From Rhizobium sp. BT03 (lineage in GTDB: Bacteria > Pseudomonadota > Alphaproteobacteria > Rhizobiales > Rhizobiaceae): 64,000 bases of DNA. The stretch is from NCBI RefSeq assembly GCF_030053155.1, contig NZ_CP125640.1:124001-188000 (forward strand). The letters run 5' to 3'. This document shows, piece by piece, positions 1 to 8,860 of this stretch; position 1 is the first letter of the stretch, and every line of letters begins with the position of its first letter. The position numbers and the translations under genes were made by a program. Below the pieces are notes generated by a model that saw nothing but the letters and a program-made list of their open reading frames with translations, had not been told where the DNA came from and ran no database searches.

Positions 1-2
1 AT

Positions 3-710
3 AGGCCGTCACCGGCCTTTGAAGGGGAGGCTGCGCGGGCGTTGCTGCTGCCTGGTACGCCGGGCGAGATTACCAATACGCTCAGCCATTATTACCGCGG
101 CGAACTCGGGCGGATGACGAGCTGGCGCGACCGCATCGATCGGACGTCGAACTGGGCGATCACCGTGGTGGCAGCTCTGCTCTCGGTGTCGCTGTCGACG
201 CCGAGCTCGCATCACGGGGTCCTGCTGTTCGGGATGATGCTGGTGACGCTACTTCTGATCATCGAGGCGCGGCGTTACCGCTTCTTCGATATCTATCGCG
301 CGCGCATCCGCCAGATCGAGCGCAGCTATTTCGCGCAGATTCTGGCGCCGGAGCCGGGGGGCAGCAGAGAATGGGCGGCGGTGGTCGCCAGCAGCCTGCG
401 CAAGCCGCGTTTCCTGCTCAGCTACCGGGACGCGATGCACCGCCGGCTCAAACGCAATTACGGCTGGATGTATTCCATCCTGTTTCTGGCCTGGTGCCTG
501 AAGATCTCGACGCCGAAACTGCAGACGGAGGGCATGCCAGCGCTGCAGGCGCAGTCCTGGACCTATGTCATCGACAATGCCGTGCTGGGGCCCATTCCCG
601 GCCTTGCGGTCCTCGTCATCGTCGTCGCCTTCTACCTCGGCATCCTCTGTTTTGCGCTCAGCCCGGCCCGCGCCCAAGGCGAATTCGGCCATGGCGAGGC
701 GCATGTCTGA
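3..710 (+). CDS. DUF2270-family integral membrane protein, 5' end cut by the window
   Basis: Seen: the frame is open to the left edge, so the start probably lies upstream; an internal TTG at 42 is a weaker choice. Four hydrophobic stretches are visible (around WAITVVAALLSV, LLFGMMLVTLLLII, WMYSILFLAWCL and AVLVIVVAFYLGILCFAL), with a basic loop between the second and third. Known: this pattern with the motif SHYYRGELGRM fits the DUF2270 predicted membrane proteins of rhizobia, whose function is unknown. The stop is 17 bases from the convergent usg gene. No catalytic residues can be assigned. Confidence 0.7.
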   Translation, partial: RPSPAFEGEAARALLLPGTPGEITNTLSHYYRGELGRMTSWRDRIDRTSNWAITVVAALLSVSLSTPSSHHGVLLFGMMLVTLLLIIEARRYRFFDIYRARIRQIERSYFAQILAPEPGGSREWAAVVASSLRKPRFLLSYRDAMHRRLKRNYGWMYSILFLAWCLKISTPKLQTEGMPALQAQSWTYVIDNAVLGPIPGLAVLVIVVAFYLGILCFALSPARAQGEFGHGEAHV

Positions 711-726
711 TGCCGCGCAAGCCGGA

Positions 727-1002
727 TCAGTGCAGGATGAACTCTCCCTTCAGCGCCCGCCACTCGGTCGCCGAGATCAGCTTGCGGTGGATGTAGCGCA
801 CCGAATGCAGCGGTCCGTCGAGTTTCTCTTCCCAGAATTTCAGGAAGCCGCGCATTTCGGGGAAATCGGGGGCGAGATCATATTCCTGCCAGACATATGT
901 CTGCAGGATCGCCGGATGATCCGGCAGGTGGTAGAGGATCTGGGCGGTCGTCAGACCATAGCCCTGCAGTTGTTTTTCCATGTCCTTGTGCATCGTGTTC
1001 AC
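727..1002 (-). CDS. usg: Usg family protein
   Basis: Small soluble protein of 91 residues if the GTG at 1002 is used; ATG codons at 993 and 981 are alternatives, and the residues before MEKQLQGYGL may not be translated. The motifs LTTAQILYHLPDHP, YVWQEYDLAPDFPEM and LDGPLHSVRY are diagnostic of the alphaproteobacterial Usg family. The name comes from genes found upstream of trp or fabI-type genes; an old suggestion of a link to phosphoribosylanthranilate isomerase is unproven and no trp gene is present here. It converges with the DUF2270 gene. Confidence 0.85.
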   Translation of the reverse strand: MNTMHKDMEKQLQGYGLTTAQILYHLPDHPAILQTYVWQEYDLAPDFPEMRGFLKFWEEKLDGPLHSVRYIHRKLISATEWRALKGEFILH

Positions 1003-1119
1003 TTCTTCTCGTTCCCACTCGCGCGCTTATTAGCGCCAGGTGATATGGAAACATGCGAGTGGTTAACAGAAGCTTTGCAGATACTTCATAAAAGGACAAT
1101 TCATTTTTAATATCAATTG

Positions 1120-1154
1120 CTTGGCAGCATCGCTCAGAGAGTGCTGCCAGCTTA
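1120..1154 (-). terminator. Stem-loop downstream of the amino-acid ABC operon
   Basis: An inverted repeat, TTGGCAGCA with TGCTGCCA around a 12-base loop, lies just past the stop of the last permease gene (minus-strand transcription). It has no clear T run, so it may be a Rho-dependent or mRNA 3'-end hairpin rather than a classic intrinsic terminator. Confidence 0.4.
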
Positions 1155-1165
1155 GGCCGAATTCA

Positions 1166-1996
1166 TCAACGCTTGAGATGCCGGGTCAGGCGGCGTTCGA
1201 TCCACGCCCAGAGATGGCGCAGCGCTTCGACGATGGAGAGATAGAAGATCGCCGCCCAGAGATAGGTTTGATAGTCGAAGGTGCGGGAGAAGGCGTAGCG
1301 GGTTTCGCCCATCAGGTCGAGTACGGTAATGATGGCAACGACCGCCGAGCCCTTGATCAGCAGGATGATCTCGTTGCCATAGGGGCGCAACGCCACGATG
1401 AAGGCCTGGGGCAGAATAATCTTGCGGAAAGCGATGGACCTGTGAATGCCGAGGGCGGCTGCCGCCTCACGCTGACCGTGCGGTACGCTCTCGATGGCGC
1501 CGCGCAGGATTTCCGCCTGATAGGCTGCGGTATTGATGGTCATGGCGAAGACGCCGCAATACCAGGCTTCGCGGAAGAACCACCAGATGCCGACGCTCTC
1601 CAACTGCGGCCGGAACACGCCGAGGCCGTAGTAGACGAGGAAAAGCTGGGCAAGCAGCGGCGTGCCGCGGAAGAAATAGATATAGCCATAGGCGAGCCAG
1701 TTGAGCGCCCGGTTCTTCGATAGGCGCGCCATGGCGAGCGGCAGCGAGAGTATCGCGCCGCCGACGACGGAGATGCCAACGAGGCTGAGTGTCACCCAGA
1801 GACCGTGCAGATATCGCGGCCCGTAGCGGGTGAACTTCTCCGGATCCCAGCCATTGATGACGGTGTAGATCAGCAGCGCGGCAAAGAGCGCCCAAATGGC
1901 AACGAGGATGTAGCCGGCGAGGCGTGCAGCCGTCATCGGCTTCACGACTTCGCGGGGTGCGGGCTGCGGCGGGATCAGCGTTTCGGCGTAGCTCAT
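1166..1996 (-). CDS. Polar amino-acid ABC transporter permease (HisM type)
   Basis: Inner-membrane permease of 276 residues starting at MSYAETL. Seen: a proline-rich cytoplasmic N-terminus, a first membrane segment (AGYILVAIWALFAALLIY), then the HAAT-type permease core with FFRGTPLLAQLFLVYYGLG and the ATPase-contact EAA loop (EAAAALGIHRSIAFRKIILPQ). The start codon overlaps the stop of the upstream permease as ATGA (1993-1996), so the two are translationally coupled. Known: such pairs form the channel for basic or other polar amino acids. No ATPase gene follows; the module must use one encoded elsewhere or outside the window. Confidence 0.88.
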   Translation of the reverse strand: MSYAETLIPPQPAPREVVKPMTAARLAGYILVAIWALFAALLIYTVINGWDPEKFTRYGPRYLHGLWVTLSLVGISVVGGAILSLPLAMARLSKNRALNWLAYGYIYFFRGTPLLAQLFLVYYGLGVFRPQLESVGIWWFFREAWYCGVFAMTINTAAYQAEILRGAIESVPHGQREAAAALGIHRSIAFRKIILPQAFIVALRPYGNEIILLIKGSAVVAIITVLDLMGETRYAFSRTFDYQTYLWAAIFYLSIVEALRHLWAWIERRLTRHLKR

Positions 1997-2799
1997 CGGC
2001 GGACCTCCGAACGTTTGGCCCAACGCTCGACATAGACGAGCAGAAAGGAGGAGAGGATGGCGAGCACCAGATAGAGGCAACAGGCCAAGCCATAGAAAAA
2101 GAAGGGTTCCTTGGTGACGCGCACGGCGACGCTCGTCTGGCGCAGGATATCGGCAAGGCTGATGATCGAGACATAGGAGGTGTCTTTCAGGAGCACCATC
2201 CAGAGGTTCGTCAGGCCGGGCAGCGCGATGCGCACGAGCTGCGGGAGGATGATCAGGCGCAGCGTGCGGCCGTGATGCAGCCCAAGCGCATCGCCCGCCT
2301 CATATTGCCCCTTGGGAATGGCGCGGAAGGCCGAGAGCAGCACTTCAGAACAGTAGGCGGAGAAGACCACCGACAGCGCGATGACGCCGGCGAGGAAGGC
2401 GTTGATTTCGACCGGCGGTCCATCGTAACCGACGAAGGTCAGCAGAGACTGGATCAGCATCTGCATGCCGTAATAGATGATGAAGAGAGTCAGAAGTTCC
2501 GGCAGGCCGCGGAAGATCGTCGTGTAGATACCGGCCGCCAGCCGCAGCGGCTTTTCTTCCGATTGCTGGCCGAGCGCCACCAGAAAGCCGATGGCGAGAC
2601 CGATCGGCAGGGTGACGATCGCCACCGAAACGGTGACCTGCAGGCCAAGCGCGATCTCGTCGCCCCAGCCGGTATCGCCACAGGCAAGGATCGTCGACTG
2701 TCCCAACCAGGTGAAGATGCCAACGGGTCCGCACAGCGGATCGAAAATGTGCACAAGTAAGCTCCAGAAGGAGCCGAGCGCGGAAAATAATCCGCCCAT
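1993..2799 (-). CDS. Polar amino-acid ABC transporter permease (HisQ type)
   Basis: Inner-membrane permease of 268 residues. Seen: an N-terminal cysteine-containing periplasmic stretch, then membrane segments and the family signature FRGLPELLTLFIIYYG, followed by the EAA loop around EAGDALGLHHGRTLRLIILPQ. It partners the downstream HisM-type subunit (4-base overlap) and the upstream binding protein. Known: HisQ/HisM-type heterodimers take up histidine, lysine, arginine, ornithine or opines. The exact substrate cannot be read from sequence. Confidence 0.88.
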   Translation of the reverse strand: MGGLFSALGSFWSLLVHIFDPLCGPVGIFTWLGQSTILACGDTGWGDEIALGLQVTVSVAIVTLPIGLAIGFLVALGQQSEEKPLRLAAGIYTTIFRGLPELLTLFIIYYGMQMLIQSLLTFVGYDGPPVEINAFLAGVIALSVVFSAYCSEVLLSAFRAIPKGQYEAGDALGLHHGRTLRLIILPQLVRIALPGLTNLWMVLLKDTSYVSIISLADILRQTSVAVRVTKEPFFFYGLACCLYLVLAILSSFLLVYVERWAKRSEVRR

Positions 2800-2854
2800 G
2801 CGTGAATTCCCCTCACGGCTTTTGCCGTTTTGATCTTGCCATCTTTGTCAAACA

Positions 2855-2886
2855 AAAATGGCGGAAGAGCAAGCCTTCCGCCATTA
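2855..2886 (-). terminator. Intercistronic terminator-like hairpin between binding protein and permeases
   Basis: A perfect 10-base stem, ATGGCGGAAG (2859-2868) and CTTCCGCCAT (2875-2884), with a 6-base loop. On the transcribed minus strand it is followed by TTTTTG. It sits in the gap between the binding-protein stop (2913) and the first permease (2799). Such hairpins commonly stop part of the transcription so that the binding protein exceeds the permeases. Confidence 0.65.
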
Positions 2887-2912
2887 CCTTGACCGGCCAG
2901 ATAGCGAATTTC

Positions 2913-3686
2913 TTATTCGCCGTAAACGTCGAAGTCGAAGTACTTGTCCTGGATCTTCTTGTATTCACCGCTGGCGCGGATCGCAGCGATTGCCGTGTTC
3001 AGCTTTTCCTTGAGCGGATCGCCCTTGCGGATCGCAATGCCTGCGCCGTTGCCGTTGATTTCCTTGTCGACCGGCAGGGTCGTCAGGATCTTGCAGCAGG
3101 CGCCGGCGTCGGACTTGACCCATTCGGAGAGAACGACGACGTCGTCGATGACGGCGTCGACACGGCCGCTGGCAACGTCCAGCTTGTATTCGTCAGCGGT
3201 CGGATAGAGCTTGAGCTCGGTGTCGGCCAGATGCTTCTCGGCATAGTTGGCGTGCGTCGTGGAGGTCTGCGCGCCGATCACCTTGCCTTTGAGGCCGGCA
3301 ACGTCTGTGATCTTCGAATCCTTCGGCACGGCGATGGCCGGCGGGGTGTTGTAGTATTTGTTGGAGAAGTCGACGAGCTTCAGACGCTCCGGCGTGATCG
3401 ACATGGAGGAAACGATCATGTCGAACTTCTTGGCGTTCAGCGCCGGAATGATGCCATCCCAGTCGGTGCTGACGAAAGAGCATTCGGCCTTCATCTCGGC
3501 ACAGAGCGCTTTGGTGATGTCGATGTCGAAGCCCTGGATAGTGCCGCTGGCGTCGACGAATTCGAAGGGCGGATAGGTCGAATCGGTGCCGATCACATAC
3601 TTCTCGCCATCGGCCATGGCCGAGCCGGCGAAAAGGGACATCGCCGCGATCGAGGCTGCCGCGAAAATACGGGTGGAGATATGCAT
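2913..3686 (-). CDS. Periplasmic polar amino-acid-binding protein (ArgT/HisJ type)
   Basis: Secreted protein of 257 residues with a clear Sec signal peptide (MHISTRIFAAASIAAMSLFA, then GSAMA cleavage). The SBP_bac_3 fold is evident: YPPFEFVDASGTIQGFDIDI, FVSTDWDGIIPALNAKKFDMIVSSMSIT and a late DAVIDDVVVLSEW segment. The cysteine pair in CAEMKAEC is also found in lysine/arginine/ornithine-binding proteins. It heads the operon with the two permeases and is separated from them by a terminator-like hairpin. Basic amino acids are the likeliest ligands, by inference. Confidence 0.88.
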   Translation of the reverse strand: MHISTRIFAAASIAAMSLFAGSAMADGEKYVIGTDSTYPPFEFVDASGTIQGFDIDITKALCAEMKAECSFVSTDWDGIIPALNAKKFDMIVSSMSITPERLKLVDFSNKYYNTPPAIAVPKDSKITDVAGLKGKVIGAQTSTTHANYAEKHLADTELKLYPTADEYKLDVASGRVDAVIDDVVVLSEWVKSDAGACCKILTTLPVDKEINGNGAGIAIRKGDPLKEKLNTAIAAIRASGEYKKIQDKYFDFDVYGE

Positions 3687-4017
3687 GAGGATCCTCTCTG
3701 TTGGTAGCCGCCGCTCTTTTTCTCGTGGGCTGACGGCCGCAGTTCAACGGTACCGAGACCGCCTTGCGGCGATAATCAGACTTTTTTTCATGGAATTGCA
3801 ACACAAATCCCATCGCAATTGGGCGGTGCAAATAACAGGCGAGATGAACCTCGGCAGACTGCAACATTCACGCGAGGTTAATCCTCGGCTTCCTAGAACC
3901 GGAACAAGTCGGCGGTTCGGCGATTGCCATTTCGCCGTTTCGCCTCATTGCGACGCTAGGGGCGGAAGCAGGGCCTATCGGCCTTTCAGGAAGCTCAAAC
4001 AGGATCGAGGAAACCCG
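3687..4017. other. Divergent intergenic region between binding protein and OmpA-domain gene
   Basis: 331 bases without a supported gene. It must hold the promoters of both divergent genes. A run of T at about 3781-3787 and an AT-richer block around 3790-3840 are visible, but no -35/-10 pair stands out. A GGAAC at 3900-3904 lacks a convincing partner element for an EcfG-type promoter. Confidence 0.5.
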
Positions 4018-6192
4018 ATGGGCATGAAATCAAGATTGTTCGCAAGCGCGGCTTTTCCGCTGCTTTCCCTCTCGCTGGCGTTCCAGCCGGCATCGGCAAT
4101 GGCCGCCGTGCGCGACGTCGCGACGCAGGCTCAGGCCGTGCGGCAAGTCGAACAGGGCAGCTTCGAGGTGGCGCAGGATGCGCCTCAGGATGCACCTTCC
4201 GAAGAGGAGTTGCTGAAGAAGAAGCGCAAACAGAAGGAAGAGGCGCCGGCCGAACAGGAGCCCGCCGCCAAACAGCCGAAGGAAGCGCCCGCCGAAAAGC
4301 CGAAGGCTGAGCGCAAGGAGGCGCCGGAACCCAAGGCGGAGCCGGAACCGCCGAAGGCCGAAGCGCCGAAGCAAGAGCCCGCGCCGCAGGCCGAAAGCAA
4401 ACCCGAGCGGAAGGCTAAGCAGGAGGCTCAGCCCGAGGCCAAGCCGGAGGCCGCGCCGCAGCAGGAGCAGCCGGTAACGCAGGAGAAGCCGAGGAAGCTG
4501 AAGAAGCAGGCCGAGCCGGAGGCTCAGCCGCAGCCCGAACAGCAGCCGGCGGCAAAGGAAGCGCAGCCGGAGACGGAGCAGGTGCAGCCGGAAGCCAAGC
4601 CGGAAGGCGGCAAGCGGGCCAAAGGGCAGGACAAGGCCCAGGGCAAAGATAAAGCTAAGGGCAAGGCAGAGACCGCCGCTCCCGAGGCCGTGACGCCGGC
4701 CGAGGAGCAGGCCAAGCCCGAAGTCAAGCCGGAGGCAAAACCCACCGCCGAGGCACCGGCTGAGAAGAAGCCGGCAAAGGGTGAAGCCGCAACACCGGCG
4801 GAAAAGCCGACCGAAGGTAAGACGCCCGAAGATAAAGCAGCGGCACCGGAGGCCGCACCCGCTGAAAAGCCGAAGGACGGCACCGCGGCAAAACCTGCCG
4901 GCGAGCAGCCCGCCGGCGAAAAGCCGGCCGCGCCTGCGACCGACACTGCCCAGCCGCTGCCGGATGCCAGCGGCGGCCAGCAGGTGGAACAGGCCATTCC
5001 GGCGCCGGAAAAGGTTTCGCCCGAAGAGCTGGAGCGTCGCAAGACGATCGCCGCGGATCCGGCCAAGAGCAACGAGACCGTCGTGCTGCCGGTCGAGAAT
5101 GGTGCCGCCGTGCTCGACAGCGACAAGGATGCCGACCGCAGCAAGGGCCGGGAAGGCCGCCGCGACCGCGACAGACAGCGCGCCGAGACCCAAGAGGTGA
5201 AGGTGCCGACCTCGGATGCCGATGCGCAGGCCGCCAGCGGCGCCAAGGCGCCGACGATCAAGCTCGAGGCGGTAACCAGCGAGAAGGGCAGGAAGCTCGA
5301 TGCGCGGCCGCAATTCGTCCGCCCCGACGGCGCGCGTGTCGACGACAGCACCGACGACAATCGTGTGATCATCCAGTACGACAATCGGGTGATTGTGCGT
5401 GGCGACGACGACAGGCGGTTCCTGCGCGACGGCGAACGGCCGAGCTACGAGGAGCTGTCGGGCGATCGCTACCGCGAGACGATCACGCGGCCGGAGGGTT
5501 ACCGCATCGTGACGATCCGCAACCGCTATGGCGACATCATTCAGCGGTCGCGCGTCGACGCCCGCGGGCGCGAGCATGTGCTCTATTATTCGCAAGACCT
5601 CTACGACGATCCGGACCGCGACTATTTCGAGGATCCGGGCGCCGACCTGCCGCCGATGCGGCTGCGCGTGCCGCTCAGCGATTACATCATCGATACCCGC
5701 AGTGATCCGGACCGGGATTATTACGAGTTCCTGAGCGAGCCGCCCGTCGAGCCGGTGGAGCGTGTCTACTCGCTCGACGAAGTGAAGTATTCGGCCCGCA
5801 TCCGCGACAAGGTGCGCCGCATCGACCTCGACACGATCACCTTCGCGACCGGCAGCGCCGATATCCCGATGACCCAAGCGCGCACCCTCCGCAAGGTTGC
5901 CGACGCGATCAGCCAGGTGCTGAAGAAGGATCCGAGCGAGACCTTCCTGATCGAGGGCCATACGGATGCCGTCGGGACCGATCAGAGCAACCTGATCCTC
6001 TCCGACCAGCGGGCGGAATCGGTCGCCAACGTGCTCTCCGATGTCTACGGCATCCCGCCGGAGAACCTGGCGACACAGGGCTATGGCGAGCAATATCTGA
6101 AGGTCAACACGTCAGGCCCCGAACAGGAAAACCGCCGCGTCACCGTCCGCCGCGTCACGCCGCTGGTTCGCCCAGTGGCTGCCAACCAGTAA
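4018..6192 (+). CDS. OmpA-domain outer-membrane/peptidoglycan-associated protein with long Lys/Pro/Glu-rich region
   Basis: Start chosen at ATG 4018, preceded by ATCGAGG seven bases upstream; gives 724 residues. Order: signal peptide (LFASAAFPLLSLSLAFQPA to SAMAA); a low-complexity segment of about 300 residues rich in K, P, E, A and Q with PAEKP/PEAKP-like repeats; an Asp/Arg-rich mid region (DDRRFLRDGERPSYEELSGD) with a tandem pair of YDDPDRDYFED and SDPDRDYYEF motifs; and a C-terminal OmpA domain (ITFATGSADIP, LIEGHTDAVGTD, NRRVTVRRV) that should bind peptidoglycan. The rich segment may span the periplasm. Followed by a strong hairpin. Confidence 0.85.
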   Translation: MGMKSRLFASAAFPLLSLSLAFQPASAMAAVRDVATQAQAVRQVEQGSFEVAQDAPQDAPSEEELLKKKRKQKEEAPAEQEPAAKQPKEAPAEKPKAERKEAPEPKAEPEPPKAEAPKQEPAPQAESKPERKAKQEAQPEAKPEAAPQQEQPVTQEKPRKLKKQAEPEAQPQPEQQPAAKEAQPETEQVQPEAKPEGGKRAKGQDKAQGKDKAKGKAETAAPEAVTPAEEQAKPEVKPEAKPTAEAPAEKKPAKGEAATPAEKPTEGKTPEDKAAAPEAAPAEKPKDGTAAKPAGEQPAGEKPAAPATDTAQPLPDASGGQQVEQAIPAPEKVSPEELERRKTIAADPAKSNETVVLPVENGAAVLDSDKDADRSKGREGRRDRDRQRAETQEVKVPTSDADAQAASGAKAPTIKLEAVTSEKGRKLDARPQFVRPDGARVDDSTDDNRVIIQYDNRVIVRGDDDRRFLRDGERPSYEELSGDRYRETITRPEGYRIVTIRNRYGDIIQRSRVDARGREHVLYYSQDLYDDPDRDYFEDPGADLPPMRLRVPLSDYIIDTRSDPDRDYYEFLSEPPVEPVERVYSLDEVKYSARIRDKVRRIDLDTITFATGSADIPMTQARTLRKVADAISQVLKKDPSETFLIEGHTDAVGTDQSNLILSDQRAESVANVLSDVYGIPPENLATQGYGEQYLKVNTSGPEQENRRVTVRRVTPLVRPVAANQ

Positions 6193-6199
6193 ATACCGT

Positions 6200-6227
6200 T
6201 GCCCCTCTCCATTCGTGGGGAGGGGCA
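6200..6227 (+). terminator. Hairpin after the OmpA-domain gene
   Basis: Inverted repeat TGCCCCTCTCC/GGGGAGGGGCA with a 6-base loop starts 8 bases past the stop. A second stem (GAGGGCGGC / GCCGCCCTC, about 6240-6268) follows and may end the converging hydrolase transcript. Confidence 0.6.
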
Positions 6228-6280
6228 TCTTGTTGGCTGAGGGCGGCCGTAGATTATCTGCCGCCCTCATCCCGCCGGTT

Positions 6281-7039
6281 CTACTCGCCGGCTTTCCCAG
6301 CCGCCTTTTCGATGATGTCGGCGACCTTTTCTGCCTGGGATGCGAAGACGGCGTGGCTTGCCTTGATCTCGGTCACCTCGCTGCCGGCTCGTTTTGCCAT
6401 GTCGCGTTCAAGGTCGGGGTTGATGGCACGGTCCTCGGTGGCGACGATCGACCAGCTCGGTTTTGTCCGCCATGCCGGATCTTTGATTTTGGCGGAGAAC
6501 GCCTGTTTTGCGGCGAAGACCTGCGATTTTGCCAGGAAGTCGGTCTCGGCTTTCGGAAGGTCGGCGGCGAAATCCGCGGCGAAGGCGCCCGGGGCGAGAT
6601 AGAGATATTTGCCGTCCTTCGTTTCCTTGATATCCATGCTGCCGGCGGGCTTGGAGCTGGCGAGGCTCAGCAGGCTTTCGCCCTTGTCGGGCTGGAAGGC
6701 CGCGACATAGACGAGGCCTGCGACATTGGGATCGCTGCCGGCTTCGGTAATGACCATGCCGCCATAGCTGTGGCCGACGAGCAGGCTCGGTCCTTCCTGC
6801 AGGTCGAGAACCCGCTTCGTTGCTGCCACATCGTCGTCGAGCGAGGTGATGGGCTCCTGGACGATGGTGACGTTGAAACCGCGTTTCTCTAGAATCTCGG
6901 TCGCCTTGCGCCATCCCGAGCCGTCGGCGAGCGCGCCGTGGACGATGACGATGTTCTTGACCGCGGCAGCCTCGGCTGCGAACGCGATTCCGGCGGTGGC
7001 AAAGGCAAGGGCTGCGATGAAAGTCAGATGTTTGTTCAT
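6281..7039 (-). CDS. Secreted alpha/beta hydrolase
   Basis: 252 residues with a Sec signal peptide (MNKHLTFIAALAFATAGIAF, cleavage after AEA). The fold is of the short esterase/salicylate-esterase-like type: IVIVHGALADGSGW holds the oxyanion loop, GHSYGGMV the nucleophile elbow (Ser), and SHAVFASQ near the C-terminus the likely catalytic His. It lies 48 bases downstream of the DipZ-like gene on the same strand, so co-transcription is likely. Substrate unknown. The periplasmic location with a disulfide reductase suggests stress or xenobiotic handling, which is inference. Confidence 0.82.
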   Translation of the reverse strand: MNKHLTFIAALAFATAGIAFAAEAAAVKNIVIVHGALADGSGWRKATEILEKRGFNVTIVQEPITSLDDDVAATKRVLDLQEGPSLLVGHSYGGMVITEAGSDPNVAGLVYVAAFQPDKGESLLSLASSKPAGSMDIKETKDGKYLYLAPGAFAADFAADLPKAETDFLAKSQVFAAKQAFSAKIKDPAWRTKPSWSIVATEDRAINPDLERDMAKRAGSEVTEIKASHAVFASQAEKVADIIEKAAGKAGE

Positions 7040-7087
7040 GAGGTCACTCCTTGTGGTCGATGTTGAAGGTCTGGATAGGTATCGGGC

Positions 7088-8860
7088 TCAGCCGAAGGTG
7101 AAGGCGTAGGCTTGCACCCCGGGATCGCGGAAGCGGATCTCGAAATTGCGAGCGCCGACCGTGCCGGACTGGCGCACGAGCTGGTAAAGCCTGGTCGCGG
7201 TCACGGTGCCTTTGCCATCGGCATCGATGTCGGAGCCGTGGTCCGGCCCGGGCGCCTTGCCGTCGACCGTCACCTGGAAGCGGATCGGTTTGCCGTCGGC
7301 GCCGGGCCCGAGAACGAGATGCAGGTCGCGGGCGCTGAAGCGATAGGTGATGCCGCCGCCGGCCTGATCAAGCGTCGCCTGATCCTTGCCGATAGTCCAG
7401 ATTCCCGACAGGCCCCAGCCGTTGAGGCCGGGTTCGGCGATCGAATAATTCTGCGGCGCGTCGGCCTGCAGTCCCTCGGGCGAGGCGAAATTCGCCGCCT
7501 GTTCGTAGCCGAGATAGGTTTCGCCGGAGCGGATATTGCCGAGATCCGGACCTGCTTCCACGCCCTTGGCATCGGGTGCGACCGGCGCACTTGACGTCAT
7601 CTGGCTGCCGGTCTCGCGCAGCAGGTCCTGAATGGCTTTTTCGGTCCTGCCGTAATTGCCTTCGCCGAAATGGTGGTAGCGGATCTGGCCCTTGGCATCG
7701 ATCAGATAGCCGGCAGGCCAGTAGCTGTTTTCGAAGGAGCGCCAGATTTTGTAATCATTGTCGATCGCAACGGGATAGCCGATCTGAAAGTCCTCGACCG
7801 CCTTCCTGACGTTGTCGATCTTCTTTTCGAAGGCGAATTCCGGAGCGTGGACGCCGATCACCACGAGGCCCTGATCGGCGTATTTTTCCGCCCAGGCTTT
7901 GACATAAGGGATCGTGCGGATGCAGTTGATGCAGGAATAGGTCCAGAAGTCGACGAGCACCACTTTGCCCCGCAGCTGCTCGGTGGTCAGAGGCTTGGAG
8001 TTCAGCCACTCGACGGCGCCATCGAGCGACGGCGCATAACCTTCGACGGGCAGATCACTGCGGAACGGCTTCTTCGCGTCAGCGATCATCACGTCGTTGC
8101 TGGCGACCTCGGCGGGGGCGCCGGCTGCGGGCTTGGCATGCAGCCTGTCGAGCACGGCCTGTTCCAGCGATGCAGTGCTCGCGTAGGAAAGCCGCGCCAG
8201 CAGGCTGGTGTCGAGGCCGAGGGCGATGACGGCGACACCCGCCAGGACCGCAGCACCGAGGCCCTGGCGAATCCGATCGCCGAGGCCGAGGGAACGCTTC
8301 ATGGCGGTGAATATCCGGCCTCCGACAAGCAGGGCGACGGCAAGCGAGGTCGCAGCACCGGCGGCATAGGCGGCCAGCAGGAAGGTGGTCTGCAGATTGG
8401 CGCCCTGCAGGGCGGCGCCGGTCAAGACGAGGCCGAGGATCGGCCCGGCGCAGGGCGCCCAGAGCAGGCCGGTGGCGGTGCCGAGGATGAGGGCGCTCTT
8501 GACCGTCGGGGCAGCGTGTCCACCGTCGCTGGCGTTCAGGAGATTGTTGCCGAGATCGACGATCGGGCGAGCAAGGGTGCTTGCGAAGCGCGGCGACAGC
8601 AGGCTGGCGCCGAAGAGCGCCAGCAGGACGATCGCAGCAAGGCGGCCATATTCGTTGGCGCGAATGGCCCAGCTGCCGCCGACCGCGGCCAGCGTGGCGA
8701 CAAGGGCGAAGGTGGCGGCCATGCCCGCCAGCATCGGCAGCGTGCTCTTGACGAAGGGCTGGCCGGCACGGGCGAAGACGAAGGGCAAGATTGGGAGGAT
8801 GCACGGGCTGAGGATCGTCAGCGCGCCTCCGAGATAGGCAATGATCAGAAGTGTCATCAT
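7088..8860 (-). CDS. DipZ-like thiol:disulfide interchange protein (CcdA membrane domain plus thioredoxin domain)
   Basis: Start set at ATG 8860, preceded by AAAGGAAACG; 590 residues. N-terminal half: CcdA/DsbD membrane domain with the cysteine motifs SPCILPILP and WAPCAGPILG and several membrane segments. Middle: TlpA/AhpC-type thioredoxin domain with VLVDFWTYSCINCIRTIPY, giving a CINC redox motif. C-terminus: a beta-rich DipZ-specific domain of about 130 residues. Known: these proteins carry electrons from cytoplasmic thioredoxin across the membrane to periplasmic substrates. It opens an operon with the secreted hydrolase and faces a second hydrolase and a two-component system. TGTGTC/TGTATC direct repeats lie upstream. 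Confidence 0.88.
   Translation of the reverse strand: MMTLLIIAYLGGALTILSPCILPILPFVFARAGQPFVKSTLPMLAGMAATFALVATLAAVGGSWAIRANEYGRLAAIVLLALFGASLLSPRFASTLARPIVDLGNNLLNASDGGHAAPTVKSALILGTATGLLWAPCAGPILGLVLTGAALQGANLQTTFLLAAYAAGAATSLAVALLVGGRIFTAMKRSLGLGDRIRQGLGAAVLAGVAVIALGLDTSLLARLSYASTASLEQAVLDRLHAKPAAGAPAEVASNDVMIADAKKPFRSDLPVEGYAPSLDGAVEWLNSKPLTTEQLRGKVVLVDFWTYSCINCIRTIPYVKAWAEKYADQGLVVIGVHAPEFAFEKKIDNVRKAVEDFQIGYPVAIDNDYKIWRSFENSYWPAGYLIDAKGQIRYHHFGEGNYGRTEKAIQDLLRETGSQMTSSAPVAPDAKGVEAGPDLGNIRSGETYLGYEQAANFASPEGLQADAPQNYSIAEPGLNGWGLSGIWTIGKDQATLDQAGGGITYRFSARDLHLVLGPGADGKPIRFQVTVDGKAPGPDHGSDIDADGKGTVTATRLYQLVRQSGTVGARNFEIRFRDPGVQAYAFTFG

Noticed and set aside
3900..3930. GGAAC as an EcfG general-stress promoter
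   Set aside because: No matching downstream element at the expected spacing.
4030..6093. 687-codon open frame antisense to the OmpA-domain gene
   Set aside because: Low-complexity Leu/Arg translation produced by the GC-rich Lys/Glu codons of the real gene; no domain or RBS.
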